From: Alphaproteobacteria bacterium | GTDB taxonomy: Bacteria; Pseudomonadota; Alphaproteobacteria; JAVJVX01 | NCBI GenBank assembly: GCA_040220875.1 | Contig: JAVJVX010000003.1 | Span: forward strand, 262,969-326,968 | Direction of reading: 5' to 3' | DNA: 64,000 bases | Part shown: positions 37,265-45,561 of the stretch, one piece after another | Position numbering within the stretch: the first letter of the stretch is position 1 | Layout: each line of letters begins with the position of its first letter | Translations under genes and position numbers: made by a program | The notes under the pieces: model-generated | Told to the model about the DNA's origin: nothing | Seen by the model: only the letters and a program-made list of their open reading frames with translations | Databases searched by the model: none

Positions 37265-38212
37265 ATGTCCCGATCCGAAGTTGTGCCGGCGCCCCACAGC
37301 AGGGCGGTTCTGATCGCGCTTTTCGTCGCGATGATCCTGATCTGGGGCATGAACTGGCCGATCATGAAGATCGGGCTTCAGTCCATCACCCCGCTCTGGT
37401 TCGCCGGCCTTCGCTTCGGGCTGGGGGCGCTCAGCATCCTGGTGCTGCTTCTGGTCACGCGCCGGCTGGTCTGGCCGACCCGGCGTGACCTGGCGGTGGT
37501 CGCGAGTGTCGGCCTGTTTCAACTGGCGGGCTATGTGGGGCTGGTCAATCTCGGGCTTGATCTCGTGGGCGCGGCTCGCGCCGCCGTACTGGCCTATACG
37601 ACACCGCTCTGGGTCGCGCCGGGGGCGCTCCTCTTTCTCGGCGAAAAGCTCGACCGGTGGGCCCTCGCGGGACTTGCCCTGGGGCTTCTGGGCCTGGCCA
37701 CGCTGTTCAACCCTCTCGGCTTCGACTGGACGGATGAGAGGTTCGCGCTTGGTAACGGTTTGATCCTTGTCGGGGCGTTCTCCTGGGCGCTGGCGATCCT
37801 GCATGTGCGCGGTCATCGCTGGGACAGTTCACCCCTCCAGATGATGTTCTGGCAGATGGTGTTGGCCAGTCTCGTACTGATCCCGCTCGCCCGCGGGCTG
37901 GAAGGGGAGATGGCGCTGGCCATCGATTGGTCGGCCGAACTGGTGGTGATCCTCCTCTATAACGGCCCCGTTGCGACCGCATTCTGCTTCTGGGTTGCGG
38001 TCACCGTGACGCGGGCGCTGCCGGCGGTGACCTCCTCGCTGGTCTTCATGGGCGTGCCGGCGGTGGGCATGCTGGGATCGGCCCTGTTGCTGGGCGAGAC
38101 CCTGGCCCCCTCGCTGCTCGCCGGCTTTGCCCTGATCGTCGCCGGAATCCTTTTCGTCACCCGCCGGACAGGTTCCCGGCCGTCTGCCACGACCGTCCCG
38201 CGCCAGAGCTGA
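37265..38212 (+). CDS. DMT superfamily transporter (EamA)
   Basis: A 315-residue inner-membrane protein with ten hydrophobic segments in two EamA repeats. Repeat 1 shows MILIWGMNWPIMKIGLQSI near residue 20-38 and repeat 2 ends SSLVFMGVPAVGMLGSALLLGE near 260. EamA proteins export amino acids or other small metabolites. The ATG follows the stop of the ThDP enzyme gene by two bases, so it may carry a product or substrate of that enzyme pair; this is inference only. Confidence 0.9.
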   Translation: MSRSEVVPAPHSRAVLIALFVAMILIWGMNWPIMKIGLQSITPLWFAGLRFGLGALSILVLLLVTRRLVWPTRRDLAVVASVGLFQLAGYVGLVNLGLDLVGAARAAVLAYTTPLWVAPGALLFLGEKLDRWALAGLALGLLGLATLFNPLGFDWTDERFALGNGLILVGAFSWALAILHVRGHRWDSSPLQMMFWQMVLASLVLIPLARGLEGEMALAIDWSAELVVILLYNGPVATAFCFWVAVTVTRALPAVTSSLVFMGVPAVGMLGSALLLGETLAPSLLAGFALIVAGILFVTRRTGSRPSATTVPRQS

Positions 38213-38264
38213 CGGGCGGCTGACGCGCGCCGGCGGGCGGCGGGCGGGCGGTGCAGATTCCGGC

Positions 38265-38304
38265 TTGACTCCGGTCGGCGTGCTGACTAGAACAAAACCA
38301 GAAC
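38265..38304 (+). promoter_or_regulatory. SOS promoter with LexA box before imuA-imuB-dnaE2
   Basis: TTGACT (38265-38270) and TAGAAC (38288-38293) are spaced by 17 bases. The -10 overlaps GAAC-AAAACCA-GAAC (38290-38304), an exact match to the alphaproteobacterial LexA box GAAC-N7-GAAC. LexA bound here would block RNA polymerase until DNA damage. The spacer 38213-38512 holds no gene that I can support; it contains only this promoter and a strong hairpin. Confidence 0.88.
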
Positions 38305-38399
38305 ATTTGACGGGACACTCGAACAGGCCGGCCCCCGTCGCCCGCCGTCGAAACCGATCCCCCGGACAGCCGGTTCCCCTCCCGGCTCTGTCCCCCAAC

Positions 38400-38428
38400 G
38401 ACGCCCCGGCTCCCCCAGCCGGGGCGTC
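38400..38428 (+). other. Perfect 12-bp hairpin in the imuA leader
   Basis: GACGCCCCGGCT, a five-base CCCCC loop and the exact complementary AGCCGGGGCGTC. It lies about 100 bases after the promoter and 85 before the imuA start. No run of T follows, so it is not an ordinary terminator. Confidence 0.6.
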
Positions 38429-38512
38429 ACTGTCCCGGCCAAACGGCCTGGAAGGATCGGCGGCAGCGGCGGGGGCCGGCTCCCCCGAAACCTCGCTTGA
38501 ACGGGCAGATGC

Positions 38513-39484
38513 ATGGCGGCCTCGCTTCCCCCGGATACATCCCTTGCCGAAGCGCCGTCTTCTTCTTCCCGCCGCGCTGCCGTGCTGGCGGAATTGCGTG
38601 CCCGGATCGCCGCGATTGACGGCACGGCGCCCCTGGCGGCGGGAGAGGGGGGGATACCAGCCATCCTGCCGTTCGGCGACGAGCGGCTCAATGCCGCCTT
38701 GCCCTGGGGTGGGCTGCCGCTGGGTGCCTTGCACGATATCCGGGGAAGCGCGCGGGACGGCGCCGCCGCCGGATTCCTGACCGTAATTCTGGCCAATCTG
38801 TTGCGCCATCCGGCGCCGCGGGTAAGGCCCGGAGGTGAAGGGAGCGGGCGACACATTCTCTGGTGTCTCGACCGGGCGCGTCCCTACGGTCCCGGTCTCA
38901 GGGCGTTCGGGCTTGACCCGGCGGCACTGATCCTGGTGCGCGGGCGCAACCGGACGGAAACTCTCTGGGCGATGGAGGAAGGACTGCGCGCGGGCGGTCT
39001 GGCTGCCGTGGTGGGAGAGCTTGATCGCCTCGATCTCACCGCCAGCCGCCGGCTGCAACTGGCGGCGGAGGCGGGGGGCGTGCCGGGTTTCCTGCTGCGC
39101 ACTCCGCAGCGGGAGTTCCGCAAACACCCGGGCAGAAACCGGCAAAAGCACGAAGAGATACCGGCGCGCGCCACTTCGCCCACCGCCGCCGTCACGGCCT
39201 GGCGGATCGCGCCCGCCCCCAGCGGGGATGACGTGCCACTGTCGGGCCTGCCCGGCCATGTGCGCTGGCGGGTCGATCTCACGCGCTGCCGGGGCGGCGT
39301 GCCCGGCAGCTGGACGGTTCAATGGTCATGCCGGAGCATCGAAAATGAGACGGATTCTTTCGCTGTGGTTCCCCCGCTTGGCGATCGACCGCTTCAATTG
39401 CCGCGAACACCGGAAGGCACAGGCGGCGCCCGGCCCGAGGGAGACGCATTGCCTGCCTCGGGCCGGTTCTCCCGGGCCGGGTAA
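38513..39484 (+). CDS. imuA: ImuA, SOS mutagenesis accessory protein (RecA-like)
   Basis: A 323-residue protein related to RecA/SulA. It has ILPFGDERLNAALPWGGLPL and GALHDIRGSARDGAAAGF (about 55-90), then WCLDRARPYGPGLRAFGLD and AVVGELDRLDLTASRRLQLA, the usual ImuA blocks. It partners ImuB and the polymerase DnaE2 in damage-induced mutagenesis. A stop sits four codons before the ATG, fixing the start. The C-terminal RCRGGVPGSWTVQW and FAVVPPLGDRPLQ still look like ImuA, so its 140-base overlap with imuB appears genuine. Confidence 0.85.
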   Translation: MAASLPPDTSLAEAPSSSSRRAAVLAELRARIAAIDGTAPLAAGEGGIPAILPFGDERLNAALPWGGLPLGALHDIRGSARDGAAAGFLTVILANLLRHPAPRVRPGGEGSGRHILWCLDRARPYGPGLRAFGLDPAALILVRGRNRTETLWAMEEGLRAGGLAAVVGELDRLDLTASRRLQLAAEAGGVPGFLLRTPQREFRKHPGRNRQKHEEIPARATSPTAAVTAWRIAPAPSGDDVPLSGLPGHVRWRVDLTRCRGGVPGSWTVQWSCRSIENETDSFAVVPPLGDRPLQLPRTPEGTGGARPEGDALPASGRFSRAG

Positions 39485-41060
39485 GCCGCGCAGACCACCG
39501 CTGGTTCTGGTTGCGGAAGACGGCGGCCAGGTTCTGCTGCGCGCCGTCGATGACAGCGGCTTCGGGGCGGGGCTGCGTCCGGGCATGGCGCTAAGCGCCG
39601 CCCGCGCGCTTGTCCCCGGTCTCCGGGTGCATCCGGCCGATCCGGCAGGCGATCTCGATCTGCTGGCGCGCTTTGCCGATGGTTGCGGACGGTATTCGCC
39701 CTGGGTCTCGCTGGAGGGCGAGGGGGAAGGGAAAACAGCGGCGGGAGGAAGCGAGGATGCGGCCGGATATCTCGCGCCTTATCTTGCGCCTTATCTGACA
39801 CCGGGAATCTGGCTCGATATCACGGGTGTGGCCGGCCTGTTCGGCGGCGAGGAGGCGCTCGGCCTCGAGATCATTCGCCGTTTCGGCGTGGCCGGCTTCG
39901 CCTGTCGCGCGGCCATTGCCGATTCTGCCGGGGCCGCCTGGGCGATATCGCGATTCGGTGCGGAAGAAATCGCAATCATCCCCCCCGGCGGTGTTCGACG
40001 CGCCCTGGCACCGTTGCCCGTGCGGGCGCTCCGCCTGCCGCCAGCGATCGCCGACGGGCTCGCCCGGATGGGATTGCGCCGCATCGGGGAGCTGTATTCC
40101 ATTGCCCGCGCGCCCCTCGCCAACCGTTTCGGCCCTCTTCTCAATATGCGGATCGATCAGGCTCTCGCCCGTCGGGACGAGTCCATCACGCCGCGCCGGC
40201 CCGTCGCCCCCTTTCGCAGTCGCCTTGCCTTTGCCGAGCCGATCGCGATGGCGTCGGATATCGCGGGAGCAACGGCGCAACTCGTGGCGGATCTCGTCCG
40301 ACGTCTCGGGCAGGAAGGGCGCGGATTGCGCCAGGTGGATTTGGCCTTTTACCGTGTCGACAACAAGGCGCAGCACATCACTGTCGGCACCGGACGGGCC
40401 AGCCGTGACGGGGCGCATCTGCTGGATCTGCTGCGCATGCATCTGGAGCGCGTGACGCCCGGCTTCGGGATCGAGGTGATGGTTCTGTCCGCCGTCGAAA
40501 CGGAAAAGCTGGCACCGGCGCAGCTCGATTTCGGGACAAGAAACAGCCCGCGTCCGGATCGCCCCGGGACGGGCGAATGCGACGCTCTGGTGGACCGGCT
40601 GGCCAACCGGCTCGGGCGCAACCGGGTGGCGGCGCTGAGGGAGCGGGAAAGCCATATTCCCGAGCGGGCGGAAATCGCTATCCCCGCCCATGGCTCCATG
40701 TCCAGGACCGCGAAAAAAAGCGGTGTGCCGCCCGGCGGGGCGGGGCAGCCGCGTCCCCTGCGCCTTTTCGCCCGCCCCGAAGCCATCGAGGCGGTGGCCC
40801 CCATCCCCGACGGCCCGCCCGCCCTGATCCGGTGGCGCGGCACCACGCACCGCATTCGCGCGGCCGAGGGGCCGGAACGCATCGCTCCCGAGTGGTGGCG
40901 GGCGGACGGCGCGGACACGGCGGCGCTGCGAGATTATTACCGGGTCGAGGACACGGCCGGCCGGCGCTTCTGGGTCTATCGCAACGGCGTGTATGGTGAC
41001 GATTGCGCCGCGCATCCCGGGGGCGGACCGCGCTGGTATCTCCACGGCGTCTTTGGCTAG
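39345..41060 (+). CDS. imuB: ImuB, catalytically degenerate Y-family polymerase-like protein
   Basis: A 571-residue Y-family-like protein that acts as a hub linking ImuA and DnaE2 to the beta clamp. It starts MRRILSLWFPRLAIDRF, where active Y-family enzymes have the catalytic aspartate of HIDMDAFF, in line with ImuB being inactive as a polymerase. Other blocks are WLDITGVAGLFGGEEAL (about 147-163), RLPPAIADGLARMGLRRIGE and a long C-terminal region. A short duplication, YLAPYLAPYLTP, lies before WLDITG. It is followed two bases later by dnaE2. Confidence 0.9.
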   Translation: MRRILSLWFPRLAIDRFNCREHRKAQAAPGPRETHCLPRAGSPGPGKPRRPPLVLVAEDGGQVLLRAVDDSGFGAGLRPGMALSAARALVPGLRVHPADPAGDLDLLARFADGCGRYSPWVSLEGEGEGKTAAGGSEDAAGYLAPYLAPYLTPGIWLDITGVAGLFGGEEALGLEIIRRFGVAGFACRAAIADSAGAAWAISRFGAEEIAIIPPGGVRRALAPLPVRALRLPPAIADGLARMGLRRIGELYSIARAPLANRFGPLLNMRIDQALARRDESITPRRPVAPFRSRLAFAEPIAMASDIAGATAQLVADLVRRLGQEGRGLRQVDLAFYRVDNKAQHITVGTGRASRDGAHLLDLLRMHLERVTPGFGIEVMVLSAVETEKLAPAQLDFGTRNSPRPDRPGTGECDALVDRLANRLGRNRVAALRERESHIPERAEIAIPAHGSMSRTAKKSGVPPGGAGQPRPLRLFARPEAIEAVAPIPDGPPALIRWRGTTHRIRAAEGPERIAPEWWRADGADTAALRDYYRVEDTAGRRFWVYRNGVYGDDCAAHPGGGPRWYLHGVFG

Positions 41061-41062
41061 CC

Positions 41063-44000
41063 ATGGCGTGCGTCCAGCCCGAGCCACCCGATGCGCTTCC
41101 TTTCGAGCCCGCTTATGCCGAGCTCGAAGTGACGAGCAATTTCACCTTCCTCAACTCGGGTTCTCACCCGGAAGAGCTGGTGGCCCGTGCTGCCCGGCTG
41201 GGTTACCGGGCGGTGGCGATGGCCGATCACAATACCCTGGCCGGAATCGTGCGCGCCCATATTGCAGCGAAGCAGGCGAACATCCGCCTCCTCGTCGGCT
41301 GCCGGCTGGTTTTTCGCGACGGGCCTGACACGCTGTGCTTCCCGCAGGACCGCCAAGCCTATGGGCGATTGTGCCGCCTGCTGACACTGGGCCGCCGGCG
41401 CGCGCCCAAGGGGGAATGCTGGCTTGATCTTGCCGACCTGCGGGCCCGCGCGGCGGAATGGGGCCAGGGGCAGATCTTCGTCGTCATCCCGCCCGATCTG
41501 CCGGCGGCACAACTGTCGGACGGCGCGGCGGGCGAGGTGTTTCGCAAAACCCTGTCACATCTCGCCGCGCGGTTCCCGGGCAACTGCTATCTTGCCGCCC
41601 ATTGCCTGTACCGGGGCGATGACCGGCGCCGCCTGGCTGCGCTGAACGCGCTGGCCGCCCGGACCGGGGCGGCGTTGGTGGCCGTGAATGATGTGCGGTT
41701 GCACGATCCCGCGCGCCGTCGCCTGCTTGATGTCGTGAGCTGCATTCGCGATCGCGTCACTATCGATCGGGCCGGCCTTCGCCTCGGAGCCCATGCCGAG
41801 CGTCATCTGAAGCCGCCTGCTGAAATGGCCCGGCTCTTCGCCGAATTTCCCGACGCGATCCGCCGCACGATGGAAATCGCCGATCGGCTGGATTTCTCCC
41901 TCGACGGGTTGCGTTACGACTACCCCGTCGATCCCGTTCCCGCCGGACGCACTCCCCAGGAGGAGCTTGTCCACCTGGTCGGGAAGGGCACGGCCGAGCG
42001 GTATCCTGAATGCGTGCCGGAAAAAGTGGAACGCCAGATCAGCCACGAACTGGCGCTCATCGAAGAGCTTGGCTACGCGCCCTATTTTCTGACGGTGCAT
42101 GATATCGTCCGTTTTGCCCGGGACCGGGGAATTCTCTGTCAGGGACGCGGCTCGGCCGCCAATTCGGCCGTGTGCTTCTGTCTTGGCATCACGTCGGTGG
42201 ATCCGAACCGGATCGATCTGCTGTTCGAGCGCTTCGTCAGCACGGAGCGCAACGAGCCACCCGACATCGACGTCGATTTCGAGCACGAGCGCCGGGAAGA
42301 GGTGATCCAGTACATCTATGCGAAATACGGCCGCGACCGTGCCGCGCTGGCGGCGACGGTCATCACCTATCGCACGCGCAGCGCGCTTCGCGACGTCGGC
42401 CGCGCGCTGGGACTGTCCCTCGACGTGGTGGGCGCGCTCGCGGGCACGGTCTGGGGGACGAGTTCGCGGGGGCTCGACACCGCACGCATCCGCGATCTCG
42501 GCCTCGATCCAGAAGACCCGCGCCTTGCCCTGACCCTCGAATTATCGCGCGAGCTGATCGGCTTCCCCCGCCACCTGTCCCAGCACGTGGGCGGGTTTGT
42601 AATCGCCAGTGGCGCGCTCGCCGACATGGTGCCGGTGGAAAATGCGAGGATGGCGGATCGCACGCTGATCCAGTGGGACAAGGACGATCTGGACGCGCTG
42701 GGCATGCTGAAGATCGACGTGCTCGGGCTCGGCATGTTGAGCTGCATCCGCCGGGCCTTCGGGCTGCTGCGCTGGCATGGCGGGCTCGACCACGACCTCG
42801 CGACGGTGCCGGCGGAGGATCCGGCCGTCTACGAAATGCTGAGCCGGGGTGATTCGCTGGGCGTGTTCCAGGTGGAAAGCCGCGCCCAGATGACCATGTT
42901 GCCGCGTCTGAAGCCACGCAACTTCTACGACCTCGTCATCGAGGTGGCGATCGTCCGCCCCGGTCCTATCCAGGGCGACATGGTCCATCCCTATCTGCGC
43001 CGGCGCCATGGCGAGGAAAGCGTCACCTACCCGTCGGAGGAATTGCGGCGCGTCCTCGGGAAAACACTGGGCGTGCCGCTCTTTCAGGAGCAGGCGATGA
43101 AGATTGCCATTGTCGCCGCCGGCTTTACGCCGGCCGAGGCCGACAGGTTGCGGCGCGCCATGGCGACCTTCAAGCGTACGGGTCAGGTGGCCGGTTTTCG
43201 GGACAAGATGATCAGGGGCATGATCGCACGTGGTTACGAGCGGGATTTTGCCGAACGCTGCTTCAACCAGATCGAGGGATTCGGTGAATACGGTTTCCCC
43301 GAAAGCCATGCCGCCAGCTTCGCACTTCTGGTCTATGTCTCGGCCTGGCTCAAATGCCACCATCCGGCCCATTTTGCCTGCGCGCTATTGAACAGCCAGC
43401 CTATGGGGTTCTATGCCCCGGCCCAGATCGTGCGCGATGCGCGCAGCCATGGAGTCGAAATCCGCCCGGTCGATGTCAATCATTCCGAATGGGATTGCAC
43501 GCTTGAATGGATCGGCCCGGCGCCCTGGGACGCGGCCCTGAGGTTGGGTTTTCGCCAGGTCAGGGGCATGCACGAAGAGGAAGCGCGGGCTCTGGTTGCC
43601 GCCCGGGCAGCCAGACCCGAAGGACGGTTCCGGTCCATTCGCGAGATATGGTCCCGGGCCGGGACCCGTCCGGCCACGCTGGCCCGCCTGGCCGAGGCCG
43701 ATACCATGGCCTCGCTGGAGATGGACCGGCGCCAGGCCCTCTGGGCGGTCCGGGGGCTCGGTCCCCGGCCGCTCCCCCTGTTTCGGGCGGCGGAGGCACG
43801 GGGCGCGGCAGAAGCCGGGGACGGGGCCGGATCGTCCGAGCCCGCCGTCACGTTGCCTGCTCTCACTCAGGGGGAAAATGTGGTCAGCGATTATCGCAGC
43901 CTGGGCCTGTCGCTTCGCCCGCATCCCGTGGCGCTGCTGCGCGCGCGCATGCCGGGCGGAACGATCCCGGCCGCGCGGCTGGCCGATGTGCCGAACAACA

Positions 44001-44329
44001 GCCGTGTCGAGGTGGCGGGGCTGGTTTTCGTGCGTCAGCGACCGGGCACGGCGAAGGGTGTGATCTTCATGACCATCGAGGATGAAACCGGCGTCGCCAA
44101 TCTCATTGTCTGGCCCGGAACAATGGAAAAGTTTCGCCGCGTGGTGATCGGTGCCGCCATGGTGCGGGCAGTGGGCCGGGTGCAGCGCGAGGGGCTGGTC
44201 ATTCATGTGATCGTCGAGCGTCTCGAGGACATGACGCCGCTTCTCGCGACCGTGTCGCGTATGGGGGCAGCGAAGGCGGACGACATGACGGATGAAGCCA
44301 TCCGGCTTCGCTCCCATGATTTTTACTGA
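41063..44329 (+). CDS. dnaE2: Error-prone DNA polymerase DnaE2 (ImuC)
   Basis: A 1088-residue C-family polymerase alpha subunit used for translesion synthesis. The N-terminal PHP domain begins YAELEVTSNFTFLNSGSHPE; the palm carries GRGSAANSAVCFCLGIT and the metal site PDIDVDFEHERREEVIQYIY (about 400-419), and an OB-fold close to the C-terminus contains EVAGLVFVRQRPGTAKG. It lacks the exonuclease-subunit and tau-binding tail of replicative DnaE, as expected. The ATG follows the imuB stop by two bases; its own stop overlaps the convergent glycosyltransferase gene. Confidence 0.96.
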   Translation: MACVQPEPPDALPFEPAYAELEVTSNFTFLNSGSHPEELVARAARLGYRAVAMADHNTLAGIVRAHIAAKQANIRLLVGCRLVFRDGPDTLCFPQDRQAYGRLCRLLTLGRRRAPKGECWLDLADLRARAAEWGQGQIFVVIPPDLPAAQLSDGAAGEVFRKTLSHLAARFPGNCYLAAHCLYRGDDRRRLAALNALAARTGAALVAVNDVRLHDPARRRLLDVVSCIRDRVTIDRAGLRLGAHAERHLKPPAEMARLFAEFPDAIRRTMEIADRLDFSLDGLRYDYPVDPVPAGRTPQEELVHLVGKGTAERYPECVPEKVERQISHELALIEELGYAPYFLTVHDIVRFARDRGILCQGRGSAANSAVCFCLGITSVDPNRIDLLFERFVSTERNEPPDIDVDFEHERREEVIQYIYAKYGRDRAALAATVITYRTRSALRDVGRALGLSLDVVGALAGTVWGTSSRGLDTARIRDLGLDPEDPRLALTLELSRELIGFPRHLSQHVGGFVIASGALADMVPVENARMADRTLIQWDKDDLDALGMLKIDVLGLGMLSCIRRAFGLLRWHGGLDHDLATVPAEDPAVYEMLSRGDSLGVFQVESRAQMTMLPRLKPRNFYDLVIEVAIVRPGPIQGDMVHPYLRRRHGEESVTYPSEELRRVLGKTLGVPLFQEQAMKIAIVAAGFTPAEADRLRRAMATFKRTGQVAGFRDKMIRGMIARGYERDFAERCFNQIEGFGEYGFPESHAASFALLVYVSAWLKCHHPAHFACALLNSQPMGFYAPAQIVRDARSHGVEIRPVDVNHSEWDCTLEWIGPAPWDAALRLGFRQVRGMHEEEARALVAARAARPEGRFRSIREIWSRAGTRPATLARLAEADTMASLEMDRRQALWAVRGLGPRPLPLFRAAEARGAAEAGDGAGSSEPAVTLPALTQGENVVSDYRSLGLSLRPHPVALLRARMPGGTIPAARLADVPNNSRVEVAGLVFVRQRPGTAKGVIFMTIEDETGVANLIVWPGTMEKFRRVVIGAAMVRAVGRVQREGLVIHVIVERLEDMTPLLATVSRMGAAKADDMTDEAIRLRSHDFY

Positions 44330-45561
44330 GCGGCCGTTTCCAGCAATTGCCGATACAGGCCGGCTGTCTGTTCACCTACGACATCGTCACTGAATTCGCG
44401 CGTTACGAGTCGCCGGGCATTGTCGCCGAGCCGCCGGCGGCGCGAAGGATCGCTCGCAAGTTCGCGAATGGCGTCAGCCAGGGCCGGCGCGTCGCCCGCG
44501 GGAACCAGCAGACCGGTCTCGTCCGGCCGGACGATCTCGCGGCAGCCCGGCACATCGGTGGCGATAAGGGGGAGGGCCATGGCCGCCGCCTCGAGCAACG
44601 TCTTGGGCAGGCCTTCGCGGTACGAGGGCAGGACCGCTATATCGGCTTCCGCCAGAACGCGGTCCATGTCATCGCGACTGCCAAGATAGCGAAACGTCCC
44701 CGACCCGGCCCAGTGGCGCAGTTCCGCCTCGGTGACGCTCGCGGGATTGGCCGGATCCGGTTCGCCGACGAAGACCATTTCGACCGCCGGTTGCAGGCCG
44801 TCTCGGGCCAGGATTTCGGCCGCCCGGATGAATTCCAAAACTCCCTTGTCGCGCAGCGCCCGCGCCACCATCACCACGCGAACGGGTTTCAATGCGTCGT
44901 CCTCATTGGCAGCGCGTTTCTCGGGGGCAACGCGTTTCTCGGGACGGAAAAAATCCGTATCAACGCCCGAGCCCCGGATCAGCGTGGCGCGCCGCGGATC
45001 GACCAGACCGAGCCGTTCCAGGAGCGTCAGGTCGTCCCGGTTCTGCAGGATGACCCGCGTCCCGCGTCGGCGAAGCGCCCAGCGGAGCGCCGGTTTCAGC
45101 AGGGCGCCGAGCACCCGCGCATTCAGGCTGGGCGACGTGAAAACATATCCCAGCCCCGTGAGCGCGTTGACGACATGAGGCACACGCGTTGCCGCAGCGG
45201 CGACGGAGCCATACAGCACCGGCTTGAGGGCCACGTGATGCACGATGGTCGGGCGCAGCAGGCGATAGAGTCTTGCAAGGTCGCGAATCGCCCGCGCCTC
45301 GCCCCAGGGCGTGCGGCCCCGGCGGGCGAGGCGCAGGGGGGCGAAGTGGAACCCCGCACGCTCGATCTCCTCGCCACGACCCGAATCGCGCGCCACCACG
45401 ATCACGTCAAACCCGGCCTCGCGCGCTGCGCGCGCCATGGGCAGGCGGTGTGAGAGAAAATACCAGTCCTCCGTCACGACATAGAGAAGCCGAGGCCGGG
45501 CTGATCCGCCTCCCGGCGCGTGGGCGGGGCCCCGCGCCACGCCACGCCGCGTCCCGCTCAC
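44323..45561 (-). CDS. Glycosyltransferase family 4 protein
   Basis: A 412-residue GT-B glycosyltransferase. The N-terminal domain starts LLYVVTEDWYFLSHRLPMA and carries HHVALKPVLYGSVAA; the linker GSGVDTDFFRP and the nucleotide-sugar site PSYREGLPKTLLEAAAM (about 316-332) with GCREIVRPDETGLLVP are typical of GT4. Enzymes of this type act in exopolysaccharide or lipid-linked sugar assembly. The GTG start overlaps the asnB stop in GTGA. Donor and acceptor cannot be inferred. Confidence 0.9.
   Translation of the reverse strand: MSGTRRGVARGPAHAPGGGSARPRLLYVVTEDWYFLSHRLPMARAAREAGFDVIVVARDSGRGEEIERAGFHFAPLRLARRGRTPWGEARAIRDLARLYRLLRPTIVHHVALKPVLYGSVAAAATRVPHVVNALTGLGYVFTSPSLNARVLGALLKPALRWALRRRGTRVILQNRDDLTLLERLGLVDPRRATLIRGSGVDTDFFRPEKRVAPEKRAANEDDALKPVRVVMVARALRDKGVLEFIRAAEILARDGLQPAVEMVFVGEPDPANPASVTEAELRHWAGSGTFRYLGSRDDMDRVLAEADIAVLPSYREGLPKTLLEAAAMALPLIATDVPGCREIVRPDETGLLVPAGDAPALADAIRELASDPSRRRRLGDNARRLVTREFSDDVVGEQTAGLYRQLLETAAQ

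Noticed and set aside
38265-38780. 171-codon frame covering the LexA box and imuA leader
   Set aside because: It starts at the -35 itself, is proline/arginine-rich, and runs into imuA out of frame.
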